Source of the DNA: Roseibium aggregatum | GTDB taxonomy: Bacteria > Pseudomonadota > Alphaproteobacteria > Rhizobiales > Stappiaceae | Reading direction: 5' to 3' | Length of the DNA: 64,000 nucleotides | Assembly: GCF_014692675.1 (NCBI RefSeq) | Contig: NZ_JABFCZ010000029.1 | Span: 1-64,000 of the forward strand | Shown: piece by piece, positions 43,078-52,077 of the stretch | Numbering within the stretch: the first letter of the stretch is position 1 | Layout of the letters: each line of letters opens with the position of its first letter | Notes under the pieces: generated by a model | What the model saw: the letters and a program-made list of their open reading frames with translations, nothing else | Told to the model about the DNA's origin: nothing | Database searches by the model: none | Position numbers and translations under genes: made by a program

Positions 43078-43347
43078 ATGGCACATAAAAAAGCAGGCGG
43101 TTCGTCCCGTAACGGTCGCGATTCCGCAGGTCGCCGTCTCGGCATCAAGAAGTACGGCGGCGAAGCTGTCGTCCCGGGCAACATCATTGCACGTCAGCGC
43201 GGTACCAAGTGGCATCCGGGCAACGGTGTCGGTATGGGCAAGGACCATACCATTTTTGCGACCGTGGAAGGCAAGGTGGAGTTCCAGGCGAAGGCCAACA
43301 AGCGAACCTACATCAATGTGCTCCCGGTAGCGGAAGCAGCGGAGTAA
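43078..43347 (+). CDS. rpmA: 50S ribosomal protein L27
   Basis: 89 residues, starting MAHKKAGGSSRNGRDSAGRR, the conserved L27 N-terminus that reaches into the peptidyl-transferase centre. GGEAVVPGNIIARQRGTKWHPG follows in pieces. AGCGAGGAG upstream is a good ribosome site. Second gene of the rplU operon, ended by the hairpins at 43368 and 43419. Confidence 0.97.
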   Translation: MAHKKAGGSSRNGRDSAGRRLGIKKYGGEAVVPGNIIARQRGTKWHPGNGVGMGKDHTIFATVEGKVEFQAKANKRTYINVLPVAEAAE

Positions 43348-43418
43348 AGCCGACGTGAGTTCCAAACCCGCCGGCGCCCATTAAGCCCCGGCGGTTTGAG
43401 ACAAAACCGGTCAAAGAC

Positions 43419-43455
43419 AAAAGGGGAGATGGGCCGCCATCTCCCCTTTTCTTTT
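43419..43455 (+). terminator. strong Rho-independent terminator after rpmA
   Basis: AAAAGGGGAGATGG (43419-43432) pairs fully with CCATCTCCCCTTTT (43437-43450), 14 pairs around a GCCG loop, followed by CTTTT. A weaker GC hairpin (CCGCCGG/CCGGCGG at 43368-43394) precedes it. Confidence 0.95.
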
Positions 43456-43476
43456 GAACTTTGACTGGAGAATGAC

Positions 43477-44082
43477 ATGGTTGTTGAAAGTGATGGTCTC
43501 TTAGACGAAAGCTGTCTGGGTGCGGCGCCCGAGCCGCAGGAAGCTGTCCGGATCCGGCTCGACATGCCGCGAACGGACGATCTGGCCGACATCGTGTTTC
43601 TGGCCAACAACCACAAGATCGCCGCGAACCTGGCGAACATGCCCCATCCGTTTTCCCTGGAAAACGCCAAGCAGCTGGTCGCCCGCGCGCAAGCCTCCCG
43701 CGGCAACAACGCCACCTTCGCCATCCGGCTGAATGTCACCGGCCGGTTCATCGGCATCGCCAAGTACGGCGAGATGGAGCCCGGCAGCCCGGTTCACATC
43801 GGCTACTGGCTGGGCGAACCCTTCTGGGGGCAGGGCCTTGCGACCGAAGCCGTCCACGCGCTCGTCGATCATGCCTTTTCCCACGGGACTATGGCGGAGC
43901 TCTCCGGCGCCTGCCGGGTGACCAACCCTGCCTCGCGCCGGATCCTGGTCAAGTCGGGCTTCCAGTACCGGGACCAGTCGATGATCCGTTCGCTCGGTGC
44001 CGGCGGTGCCGTGCCGATCGAGCGCTATTCGCTGGAACGGGCGGTCTGGTCCTCGCTGAAGCAGTGGGGGAGGTCGGCATGA
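43477..44082 (+). CDS. GNAT N-acetyltransferase (RimJ-like), first of three
   Basis: 201 residues. The RimJ/RimL-type fold: LDMPRTDDLADIVFL, IRLNVTGRFIGIAKYGEM and GYWLGEPFWGQGLATEAVHALV, where the last carries the acetyl-CoA Q/R-x-x-G-x-G/A loop, then GACRVTNPASRRILVKSGF. The likely targets are protein alpha-amino groups or small amines, not provable here. It overlaps the next GNAT gene by four bases. Located between rpmA and obgE, where GNAT genes recur in this bacterial group. Confidence 0.85.
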   Translation: MVVESDGLLDESCLGAAPEPQEAVRIRLDMPRTDDLADIVFLANNHKIAANLANMPHPFSLENAKQLVARAQASRGNNATFAIRLNVTGRFIGIAKYGEMEPGSPVHIGYWLGEPFWGQGLATEAVHALVDHAFSHGTMAELSGACRVTNPASRRILVKSGFQYRDQSMIRSLGAGGAVPIERYSLERAVWSSLKQWGRSA

Positions 44083-44660
44083 TGTTGCCCGTCCTGACGA
44101 CCCGCCGCCTGGTCCTGCGCCCGTTCCGCGAAGGCGATGCGGAGGCGATCGCCAATCTCGGCGGCCGCGATTTCGAAGTCGCCCGCTGGCTCACCGGCTG
44201 CACCTGGCCCTACGAGGACGGCGCGGCGCAAGCCTTCGTCGACAAGGTTATGAACCAGGATCCGCTGGATTTGGACCGGATGAAGGGGCAAGCCGTCTTC
44301 GCGATCACCCTTGGCGGCATCTTCATCGGCACCGTCGCCATCCAGGCGCCGGGCGATCTGGAAGAACAGCCGGAGTGTCCGACGCTCGGCTACTGGCTCG
44401 GACGTCCGTTCCATGGTTTCGGCTATGCGACCGAGGCCGCTGAGGCCGCCCTTGCCTGGGGCTTCGAGGCCTTTCATTGCCAGGCGATTGCCGCCCGTGC
44501 CTATGAGGACAACTCTGCCTCGCGGGCGGTGTTGCGCAAGCAGGGCTTCCGCCCGGTCGGCAAGACCGTGCGTTTTGCCAAGGCGCTGGACCGGAAGGTG
44601 TCGAACATCGTCGTCCGCCTGGAGCGGTCCGATTTCGAAAGCCGTAGGGCGGCGGCGTGA
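44079..44660 (+). CDS. GNAT N-acetyltransferase, second of three
   Basis: 193 residues from ATG 44079, overlapping the previous gene by ATGA. LTTRRLVLRPFREGDAEAI starts the fold; GYWLGRPFHGFGYATEAAEAAL binds acetyl-CoA, then ARAYEDNSASRAVLRKQGF. Substrate unknown. Overlaps the third GNAT gene by four bases. The three products are paralogues with similar order of motifs, so local duplication is likely. Confidence 0.85.
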   Translation: MMLPVLTTRRLVLRPFREGDAEAIANLGGRDFEVARWLTGCTWPYEDGAAQAFVDKVMNQDPLDLDRMKGQAVFAITLGGIFIGTVAIQAPGDLEEQPECPTLGYWLGRPFHGFGYATEAAEAALAWGFEAFHCQAIAARAYEDNSASRAVLRKQGFRPVGKTVRFAKALDRKVSNIVVRLERSDFESRRAAA

Positions 44661-45190
44661 CCCCGGCGATCGAAACGGGGCGGCTGACGCTCCGTTCGCC
44701 GGATGAACGTGATCTGGAAAGGATCGTGGACCTGATCGGCGACTATGACGTCTCCAGCATGTTGTCGCGGGTTCCCCATCCTTATACGCAAGACCATGGC
44801 CGGGCGTGGCTCGCCCGGTCCGCGGAGCCGGAAAAACACGGCGAACGGGTCTTTGCCATCGATGACGGCAGCGGCCTCGTCGGCGCGGTTTCGTTTAGGG
44901 AATTGCATAAGACGCCCGTTATCGGCTATTGGCTGGGCCGCCGGTATTGGGGCAGGGGCTATATGAGCGAGGCCGTCAGTGCCGCGCTGGACTGGCTGTT
45001 CCGCGAAACGGACCATGACACGGTCGTCGGCGAGACGATGAATGAAAATCCGGCCTCGCTGAAGGTGCAGGAAAAACTGGGTTTTACCGTCGTGGGCGAA
45101 AGCTCTTGCGAAAGCCGGGCGCGGGGAGAAGCCCGGCCGGCGACCCGGATGGAATTGAAACGCGTAAATTTTAACAAACGGACCGCCTGA
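44657..45190 (+). CDS. GNAT N-acetyltransferase, third of three
   Basis: 177 residues from GTG 44657, overlapping the previous gene by four bases. ETGRLTLRSPDERDLERI starts it; IGYWLGRRYWGRGYMSEAVSAAL is the acetyl-CoA loop, then GETMNENPASLKVQEKLGF. Same family as the two upstream; acceptor unknown. obgE starts 26 bases later, so all may be cotranscribed. Confidence 0.85.
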   Translation: MTPAIETGRLTLRSPDERDLERIVDLIGDYDVSSMLSRVPHPYTQDHGRAWLARSAEPEKHGERVFAIDDGSGLVGAVSFRELHKTPVIGYWLGRRYWGRGYMSEAVSAALDWLFRETDHDTVVGETMNENPASLKVQEKLGFTVVGESSCESRARGEARPATRMELKRVNFNKRTA

Positions 45191-45216
45191 CCGGCAGGAC
45201 GGAAAGAAGAAGACAA

Positions 45217-46263
45217 ATGAAGTTCCTCGATCAGGCCAAGATCTATGTGCGCTCCGGCAACGGCGGGGCGGGCTGTGTGTCGTTCCGGCGCGAGAAATAC
45301 ATCGAATACGGCGGACCGGACGGTGGCGACGGCGGCAAGGGCGGCAATGTCTATGTCGAATGCGTCGACGGCCTGAACACGCTGATCGACTACCGCTACA
45401 AGCAGCACTTCAAGGCCGAAACCGGCATCCACGGCATGGGCAAGAACCGCACCGGCGCCGACGGCGGCGACGTCACGCTGAAGGTCCCGGTCGGCACCCA
45501 GATCCTGGAAGAGGACAACGAGACCATCATCGCCGACCTGACCGAAGTCGGCCAGAAGGTGCTGCTTCTGAAGGGCGGCAACGGCGGTTTCGGCAACGCC
45601 CATTTCAAGTCGTCGGTGAACCAGGCACCGCGCCGGGCCAATCCGGGCCTCGAAGGCGAGGAGAAATGGATCTGGCTGCGGTTGAAACTGATTGCCGATG
45701 CCGGTCTGGTCGGGCTGCCCAACGCCGGCAAGTCCACCTTCCTGGCGACCGTCTCCGCTGCCAAGCCGAAGATCGCCGACTATCCTTTCACCACGCTGCA
45801 CCCGAACCTCGGGATCGTCCAGATCGACAGCCGCAGCTTCGCCATTGCCGATATTCCCGGGCTGATCGAAGGCGCCCATGAGGGCACCGGTCTGGGTGAC
45901 CGTTTCCTCGGCCACGTGGAGCGCACACGGGTTCTGTTGCATCTGGTCGACGGCTCCGGTGAGGAAGATCCGGGCGAGGCCTACAAGATCGTGCGCGGCG
46001 AACTGGAGGCCTATGGCCACGGCCTTGCCGACAAGCCGGAAATCGTGGCGCTGTCCAAATGCGATGCGCTCAACGACGAGCTGATCGCGGAACGGTCCGC
46101 ATCGCTGGAAGCCGCCTGCGGCCAGAAGCCCCTGATCCTGTCCTCGCAAAGCGGGTTGAATGTGGACCGGGCGCTCCGGATGATCGTGCGCGCGATCGAC
46201 AAGGACAAGGAAGACGAGGCCAACGCGGTTCCCTCCAAGCAGCAGGAAGGGTGGCATCCCTGA
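45217..46263 (+). CDS. obgE: GTPase Obg/CgtA
   Basis: 348 residues. The glycine-rich Obg domain (~1-159: VRSGNGGAGCVSFRREKY, GGDGGKGGNVYVE) is followed by the G domain with GLPNAGKST (P-loop), TTLHPNLG, DIPGLIEGA (DxxG), and SKCDALND (N/TKxD-type). The extended C-terminus is short, as usual in alphaproteobacteria. It couples ribosome assembly to growth. proB begins within its stop codon (TGATG, 46261-46265). Confidence 0.96.
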   Translation: MKFLDQAKIYVRSGNGGAGCVSFRREKYIEYGGPDGGDGGKGGNVYVECVDGLNTLIDYRYKQHFKAETGIHGMGKNRTGADGGDVTLKVPVGTQILEEDNETIIADLTEVGQKVLLLKGGNGGFGNAHFKSSVNQAPRRANPGLEGEEKWIWLRLKLIADAGLVGLPNAGKSTFLATVSAAKPKIADYPFTTLHPNLGIVQIDSRSFAIADIPGLIEGAHEGTGLGDRFLGHVERTRVLLHLVDGSGEEDPGEAYKIVRGELEAYGHGLADKPEIVALSKCDALNDELIAERSASLEAACGQKPLILSSQSGLNVDRALRMIVRAIDKDKEDEANAVPSKQQEGWHP

Positions 46264-47417
46264 TGTCTTCTGGCCTGATGTCCGGATCCCGCCGTCTCGC
46301 CGGCCACAATCGCATCGTCGTCAAGATCGGCTCGGCGCTGCTCGTCGAAAAGGGCGAGCTGAAGAAAGACTGGCTGGATGCGCTGATTTCCGACGTGGTC
46401 GATCTTGCCCGCGGCGGCGCGGAGATGCTGATCGTGTCCTCCGGCTCCATCGCCCTTGGCCGCGGGATCTTAGGCTTGCCCTCCGGTCCCTTGAAGCTTG
46501 AGGAAAGCCAGGCGGCGGCCGCCGCCGGCCAGATCGCCCTTGCCAAGGCCTATGCCGAGGCGCTCGGCGCCCATGGCAGGCAGGCGGGCCAGATCCTTTT
46601 GACCCTCGGCGACACGGAAGAGCGGCGGCGCTATCTCAACGCGCGTGCCACCATCGGCACGCTGCTGAAGCTCGGCGCGATCCCGATCATCAACGAAAAC
46701 GACTCTGTGGCCACCTCAGAGATCCGCTACGGCGACAACGACCGGCTCGCGGCCCGGGTGGCGACCATGGCAAGTGCCGATTGCCTGGTGCTGCTGTCCG
46801 ACATCGACGGGCTTTATACCGCGCCGCCGGCAACCGATCCGGATGCGGTATTCCTGCCCGAGGTGCCCCGGATCACCCCCGAGGTCGAGGCCATGGCGGG
46901 CAGCGCGGGTTCGGAGCTGTCGCGCGGCGGCATGAAGACCAAGATCGATGCGGGCAAGATCGCAACCGCCGCCGGCACCACCATGGTGATCACCTCCGGC
47001 AAGGCGATGCATCCGTTGAAAAAGCTGGACGAAGGCGCCCGCTGCACCTGGTTCCCGGCCATCGCCTCCACGTCGAGTGCGCGCAAGGCCTGGATCGGTG
47101 GTCATCTGGAACCGCGCGGCGAAATCCGCCTCGACAAGGGCGCCGTGAAGGCGCTGCGCTCCGGCAAGAGCCTGTTGCCTGCCGGCGTGACCGAGGTTCA
47201 GGGCAGTTTTTCCCGCGGCGACGCGGTGATCATGCTCGATCCGGACGGCCGCATCATCGGTCGCGGGTTGGTGGCCTATGACTATGACGAGGCGCGGCTG
47301 ATCGCCGGGCGCAACAGCCGCGAGATCGAGACCATTGTCGGCTATCCGGGCCGGGCGGAAATGATCCATCGCGATGATCTCGTGCTCGACGATGCACACG
47401 CGGACGAAAACCGGTAA
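46263..47417 (+). CDS. proB: glutamate 5-kinase
   Basis: 384 residues from ATG 46263; ATG 46278 also possible. The kinase domain has RIVVKIGSALL near residue 18, IVSSGSIALGRG, NARATIGTLLKLGAIPIINENDSVA in pieces, YGDNDRLAARVA and GGMKTKIDAGKIA. A C-terminal PUA domain (~280-365) follows. It phosphorylates glutamate, the first step to proline. It overlaps obgE by one base and precedes proA by 25 bases. Upstream in-frame codons inside obgE are rejected. Confidence 0.95.
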   Translation: MSSGLMSGSRRLAGHNRIVVKIGSALLVEKGELKKDWLDALISDVVDLARGGAEMLIVSSGSIALGRGILGLPSGPLKLEESQAAAAAGQIALAKAYAEALGAHGRQAGQILLTLGDTEERRRYLNARATIGTLLKLGAIPIINENDSVATSEIRYGDNDRLAARVATMASADCLVLLSDIDGLYTAPPATDPDAVFLPEVPRITPEVEAMAGSAGSELSRGGMKTKIDAGKIATAAGTTMVITSGKAMHPLKKLDEGARCTWFPAIASTSSARKAWIGGHLEPRGEIRLDKGAVKALRSGKSLLPAGVTEVQGSFSRGDAVIMLDPDGRIIGRGLVAYDYDEARLIAGRNSREIETIVGYPGRAEMIHRDDLVLDDAHADENR

Positions 47418-47442
47418 AGTGATACGCGCATAGCGCGAGAAT

Positions 47443-48738
47443 ATGTGGGACGGAAAGATGCTGGATAAGGTTGAAATGAGCGACGTTCAGGCCCTGATGG
47501 CGGATATCGGCCGGCGGGCCCGTGCCGCCGGACGCGTGCTGGCGACGGCTCCAACCGAAGCCAAGAACCGTGCTTTGGCGGAAATGGCCAGGGCCGTCCG
47601 CGCGGCGACGCCGGAGATCCTCGCAGGCAATGCAAAGGACGTGGAGGCCATGAAGGCTAACGGCCAGACGGCCGCCTTTCTGGATCGCGGCACATTGTCG
47701 GAAGAGCGGATCGAGGCTGTCGCCAGGGCGCTGGAAGACATCGTCGCGCTTGCAGATCCGGTCGGTTCCGTCATCGCCGCCTGGGATCGGCCGAACGGTC
47801 TGCAGATCGAGCGCGTGCGCACGCCGCTCGGTGTCATCGGCGTCATCTACGAAAGCCGTCCGAACGTGACCGCCGATGCCGGCGCCCTGTGCCTCAAGGC
47901 GGGCAACGCGGTCATTCTGCGCGGCGGCTCCGACACGATCCATTCCAACAAGGCGATCCATGCCGCCCTGCAGAAGGGACTGAAGGCCGCCGGCCTGCCC
48001 GAAGACGCGATCCAGATGGTTCCGGTCACCGACCGGGCCGCCGTCGGCGAAATGCTGAAGGGCCTGGACGGCAACCTCGACGTGATCGTGCCCCGCGGCG
48101 GCAAGAGCCTCGTCGCCCGTGTCCAGGAGGAAGCGCGCGTGCCGGTCTTCGCCCATCTGGAAGGGCTGGTGCATATCTTCGTCGACAAGGCGGCGGACCT
48201 GGAAAAGGCGGTCGAGATCGTCGTCAATTCCAAGCTGCGCCGAACCGGCATCTGCGGTGCGCTGGAAACGCTGCTGGTCGACGAGGCCGTGGCCGCGTCC
48301 CACCTGCCGAAGATCGTCGCAGCGCTTCAGGACAAGGGCTGCGAGATCCGCGGCGACGCCCGGGTCGCCGAGCTGTGCGACAACGTCGTGCCGGCGACCG
48401 AAGCGGACTGGTCGACGGAATATCTCGACGCGATCCTCGCGGTAAAGGTGGTGCCCGGTCTGGATGCGGCCATCGAGCACATCGCCCGCTGGGGCTCCAA
48501 CCACACCGACTGCATCGTCACCGAGGACGATGAAGCGGCGGCGGAATTCTTCAAGCGGGTCGATTCCGCGATCGTGCTGCACAACGCCTCCACCCAGTTC
48601 GCCGACGGCGGCGAATTCGGCATGGGCGCGGAGATCGGCATCGCGACCGGGCGCATGCATGCGCGCGGGCCGGTCGGGGTCGAACAGCTCACCAGCTTCA
48701 AATATTGCGTTCATGGCGAGGGACAGACCCGTCCATGA
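47443..48738 (+). CDS. proA: gamma-glutamyl phosphate reductase
   Basis: 431 residues from ATG 47443; ATG 47458 or 47476 (with AAGG six bases before) give 426 or 420, the latter close to the usual length. Motifs: VIGVIYESRPNVTADAG in pieces, LKAGNAVILRGGSD, and the catalytic Cys in RRTGICGALETLL. It reduces glutamyl-5-phosphate to glutamate semialdehyde with NADPH in proline synthesis. nadD overlaps its stop by four bases. Confidence 0.95.
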   Translation: MWDGKMLDKVEMSDVQALMADIGRRARAAGRVLATAPTEAKNRALAEMARAVRAATPEILAGNAKDVEAMKANGQTAAFLDRGTLSEERIEAVARALEDIVALADPVGSVIAAWDRPNGLQIERVRTPLGVIGVIYESRPNVTADAGALCLKAGNAVILRGGSDTIHSNKAIHAALQKGLKAAGLPEDAIQMVPVTDRAAVGEMLKGLDGNLDVIVPRGGKSLVARVQEEARVPVFAHLEGLVHIFVDKAADLEKAVEIVVNSKLRRTGICGALETLLVDEAVAASHLPKIVAALQDKGCEIRGDARVAELCDNVVPATEADWSTEYLDAILAVKVVPGLDAAIEHIARWGSNHTDCIVTEDDEAAAEFFKRVDSAIVLHNASTQFADGGEFGMGAEIGIATGRMHARGPVGVEQLTSFKYCVHGEGQTRP

Positions 48739-49370
48739 ATTTCAGCATGGCCAGCGGGTACGCCCATGCCGAATGGATGAAGCTGCCCCATGCCGAAGCG
48801 GGAAACCGGATCGGCATTTTCGGCGGCTCCTTCAATCCGCCCCATTCCGGTCACCGGCTGGTGGCGCAGACGGTTTTGAACCGGCTGCAGCTCGATCAGG
48901 TGTGGTGGTTCGTGACCCCTGGCAATCCGCTCAAGGAACACGGCGATCTTGCGCCGCTGGAAATGCGTATCCATATGACCAGTGCGCTGGCCGATCACCC
49001 GCGGATGAAGGTCACCGCCTATGAGGCGGTTTTGGGGTCGCCCTATACCGCACGGACCATCGAGATGCTTCGCGTGCGGCGGCCGTCCCTGCGATTCGTC
49101 TGGGTAATGGGGGCGGATAACCTTGCGGGTTTCCACCGGTGGCAGGACTGGCGCGCGATCGCAGGCCTTGTCCCGATCGCCATTGTCGACCGGCCGGGAG
49201 CGTCCCTGTCGGTCCTGTCGGCGCCCATGGCGAAAGCCTATGAAAAATACCGGCTTCCCGAGAAGGATGCGGCCCTTCTGGCCGATCTGGAGCCGCCGGC
49301 CTGGACGTTTCTTCATGCTCCGCTCGATGAAACGTCCTCGACATTTTTGCGAGGGAAGACCCGGTCCTGA
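48735..49370 (+). CDS. nadD: nicotinate-nucleotide adenylyltransferase
   Basis: 211 residues from ATG 48735, overlapping proA by four bases. IGIFGGSFNPPHSGHRLVAQ holds the HxGH-type nucleotidyl-transfer site; WVMGADNLAGFHRWQDW and the late EISSTxIR-equivalent SSTFLRGK are present. It makes deamido-NAD from nicotinate mononucleotide and ATP, in NAD+ synthesis. Cytoplasmic. rsfS follows after 168 bases with no gene between. Confidence 0.94.
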   Translation: MNFSMASGYAHAEWMKLPHAEAGNRIGIFGGSFNPPHSGHRLVAQTVLNRLQLDQVWWFVTPGNPLKEHGDLAPLEMRIHMTSALADHPRMKVTAYEAVLGSPYTARTIEMLRVRRPSLRFVWVMGADNLAGFHRWQDWRAIAGLVPIAIVDRPGASLSVLSAPMAKAYEKYRLPEKDAALLADLEPPAWTFLHAPLDETSSTFLRGKTRS

Positions 49371-49538
49371 ACGGCGTGCCGTCGGGTCTTTGGGAACTCC
49401 GTCTTGAAAATGCCAAGGTCGAGGGAGTATTCTATGAGCATGGTCATCCGGACCGGGTGGCCAAGGCAAGGTCAACCAGTCCTGCGTAAAGCGTAAAAGT
49501 GCAGGACGGCAACAAGGCGAAAGGCACACCATCTGACC

Positions 49539-49949
49539 ATGACCATTGAAAGCGAGGGGACTGTGAAGTCCGCTCCACTCCAGTCTCCCGTGAGCGCTGA
49601 ACTTGCGGGCGAGCTGATCGATACGGTTCTCGCCAGTCTCGAAGACTCCAAGGCAGAGGACATTGTAACTCTCGACATCGCAGAAAAGAGCTCCCTGGCC
49701 GATCACATGGTGATTGCGTCCGGACGTTCGCACCGCCATGTGAGTGCGATCGCCGACCATCTCCTGCGCGATCTGAAAGACGCCGGCCACGGCACTGCGG
49801 CCGTTGAAGGGCAGAGCACCTGCGACTGGGTTCTGATCGACGCCGGGGATGTGATCGTTCACATCTTCCGTCCGGAAGTCCGCGGCTTCTACAATCTTGA
49901 AAAGATGTGGGCCCCGGAAACGGATACGGCACCCCAGTACATCGGCTGA
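49539..49949 (+). CDS. rsfS: ribosomal silencing factor RsfS
   Basis: 136 residues from ATG 49539; a GTG at 49563 is an alternative. Contains ASLEDSKAEDIVTLDI, DHMVIASGRSHRHVSAIADHL, and GDVIVHIFRPEVRGFYNLEKMW in pieces, the conserved landmarks of the family. The protein binds L14 and blocks subunit joining under nutrient stress. Located between nadD and rlmH, the canonical order. Confidence 0.94.
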   Translation: MTIESEGTVKSAPLQSPVSAELAGELIDTVLASLEDSKAEDIVTLDIAEKSSLADHMVIASGRSHRHVSAIADHLLRDLKDAGHGTAAVEGQSTCDWVLIDAGDVIVHIFRPEVRGFYNLEKMWAPETDTAPQYIG

Positions 49950-50017
49950 TTTCCAGGACTGGAGTCAGACCGGGGCGTCTCTGAAGGTATCCGGGCATTC
50001 GCCCGGATAAGGAAGTT

Positions 50018-50500
50018 ATGCGCTTCACGATATCCTGCATCGGCCGGATGAAAGCCGGTGCCGACAAGGATCTTTTCGACCGCTATGTCGACAGGGCCCG
50101 CAAGATCGGCCGCGGGCTCGGTGTCACCGGAGTGGCGCTTGCCGAATTCCCCGAAAGCCGGGCGCAGAAGCCCGACGAACGCAAGGCGGAGGAAGCCTCC
50201 GTGCTTCTGAACAGCATGCCGTCGGGAGCAAAGCTCGTCGTCCTCGACGAACACGGAAAATCGCTTTCCAGTCCCGACTTCAGCCGCAAGCTGGAAGGCT
50301 GGAAGGACGAGGGCGTTCAGGATGTGGTTTTTGCCATCGGCGGCGCGGACGGCCATGGCGGCGAGCTGATTGCCCGGGCCGATCTGAAGATCGCATTCGG
50401 GGCCATGACCTGGCCGCACCAGTTGGTGCGTATTCTTCTGTCTGAGCAGATTTACCGGGCTTTGACCATCCAGGCAGGCCATCCCTATCATCGCGAGTAG
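50018..50500 (+). CDS. rlmH: 23S rRNA pseudouridine-1915 N3-methyltransferase
   Basis: 160 residues, SPOUT family. It begins MRFTISCIGRMKAG; the knot region shows VVLDEHGKSLSS, VVFAIGGADGHG and the C-terminal MTWPHQLVRILLSEQIYRAL followed by HPYHRE, the RlmH tail. It methylates pseudouridine 1915 in helix 69 of 23S rRNA. Downstream of rsfS in the canonical cluster. Confidence 0.95.
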   Translation: MRFTISCIGRMKAGADKDLFDRYVDRARKIGRGLGVTGVALAEFPESRAQKPDERKAEEASVLLNSMPSGAKLVVLDEHGKSLSSPDFSRKLEGWKDEGVQDVVFAIGGADGHGGELIARADLKIAFGAMTWPHQLVRILLSEQIYRALTIQAGHPYHRE

Positions 50501-50640
50501 GGATAAAGTAGGTACACGCCGATTTTGCCTGTTTATCGCCGCATTCAGAGGGTAGCTGAATAGTCCGTCGGGATGCGTGCGAACGGTGCAAAACCCGTTT
50601 GGTAAACGATTCCTTTACGGTGGGCCGGGTACGACACCTT

Positions 50641-52077
50641 ATGACTTTGGGCGCCCTATTGAAGATGGAAAGCGGAACACCGGATCAGGCTCCTGTTTCC
50701 CGGTCGGGAAGGCGTCCGGGTGCGCGCTTTGCATTGCGCGCCGGTCTTGTCGCCGGCGCCCTGACCATGCCGTTTGCCCCCCTGTCCGCCACCGAAACGA
50801 CCGATCTTCCCGAGCAGACGGCGGTTACGCCGAAGGATACTGCCGACCCGGCTGTGGAAGAGGCAAGGGACCGGAAACAGAAACGCGAAGCGGAACTGGC
50901 CTCGCTGACGCAGGACATCGATGTCTCCGCCGAGCGCCAGGATGCGATCGAAAAGGAAATCCGGTCCATCGACCGCGACCGGGAAACGCTCAATTCCAAG
51001 ATCCTGTCGACGGCCGACACCATCAAGATCCTGGAGACGGAAGTCTCCGACACCGAGCGGCGTCTGCGCAAGCTCGGCGAGAATGAAGATACGGTCCGCG
51101 CTTCGCTGGCGAGCCGGCGCGGCGTGCTGTCGGAAGTCCTGGCCGCCCTGCAGCGGATCGGCCGCCGCCCGCCGCCCGCCCTCGCGGTGCGCCCGAGCGA
51201 CGCACTGGCCGCGGTCCGCAGCGCCATCCTGCTCAATGCGGTCATGCCGGAACTGCGCGTCGAAACCGAAGCGCTGGCCTCCGACCTTGCCGAACTCAGC
51301 CGGCTGAAGGACGTGATCGCCAAGGAAAAGAAGACGCTCCTCGGCGACGCCATGCGCTTGGCGGAGGAGAAGTCGCGCCTGGAACTGCTTTTGAGCGCCA
51401 AGCGCCAGGAGCGCGACCGGAACGCGCAAAAACTGGCGCAGGAAAAACGCCACGCGCAAGAACTCGCCGAGAAGTCCAAGTCTCTCAAGGAATTGATCGC
51501 GCGGATCGAGACCGAGATTGAAAGCGCGCGCGAGGCATCGGAAAAATCGCGCCAGGCATCGGCCGCCGCCAAGCCGGGACGGGAGGGGCGCTGGGATCCC
51601 TTCTCCGATCCGGGACGGCTGTCCCCGGCATTGCCGTTTGTCGAGGCAAAAGGCCAGCTGCCATGGCCGGTTGCGGGTGAGATGATTCGGGATTTCGGCC
51701 AGGAAGACGACTTCGGCGGCACGACGGAAGGTCAGTCGATCACGACCCGTCCGGGGTCGCCGGTGACGGCTCCTGCGGACGGCTGGGTGGTCTATGCCGG
51801 GCCGTTTCGGTCCTTCGGACAGCTCTTGATCCTGAACACCGGCGACGGCTACCATGTGCTGCTGGCCGGGATGGACAGAATCGATGCGGATCTCGGGCAG
51901 TTCGTTCTCGCCGGAGAACCGGTGGGTGTTATGGGGACAACCAAGTTGGCGAGTGCGGCAACCTTGGGTCTAGGCTCGACCCAGCCCGTTCTATATGTTG
52001 AATTTAGAAAAGACGGACGTGCAATCGATCCCACCCCCTGGTGGGCCGGCACCGAAGAAGAAAAGGCACGCGGATGA
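50641..52077 (+). CDS. EnvC-like murein hydrolase activator
   Basis: 478 residues from ATG 50641; ATG 50665 and a TTG at 50599 are alternatives, none with a strong ribosome site. After an N-terminal hydrophobic segment (GLVAGALTMPFAPLSA, signal or anchor) come two coiled-coil blocks (~75-300) rich in Lys/Glu/Arg, then a LytM/M23-like domain (~350-478: SITTRPGSPVTAPADGWVVYAGPFRSFG in pieces, and YHVLLAGM). The Zn ligands look incomplete, as in EnvC, which activates amidases at the division septum rather than cutting wall itself. It overlaps ctpA by four bases. Confidence 0.85.
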   Translation: MTLGALLKMESGTPDQAPVSRSGRRPGARFALRAGLVAGALTMPFAPLSATETTDLPEQTAVTPKDTADPAVEEARDRKQKREAELASLTQDIDVSAERQDAIEKEIRSIDRDRETLNSKILSTADTIKILETEVSDTERRLRKLGENEDTVRASLASRRGVLSEVLAALQRIGRRPPPALAVRPSDALAAVRSAILLNAVMPELRVETEALASDLAELSRLKDVIAKEKKTLLGDAMRLAEEKSRLELLLSAKRQERDRNAQKLAQEKRHAQELAEKSKSLKELIARIETEIESAREASEKSRQASAAAKPGREGRWDPFSDPGRLSPALPFVEAKGQLPWPVAGEMIRDFGQEDDFGGTTEGQSITTRPGSPVTAPADGWVVYAGPFRSFGQLLILNTGDGYHVLLAGMDRIDADLGQFVLAGEPVGVMGTTKLASAATLGLGSTQPVLYVEFRKDGRAIDPTPWWAGTEEEKARG

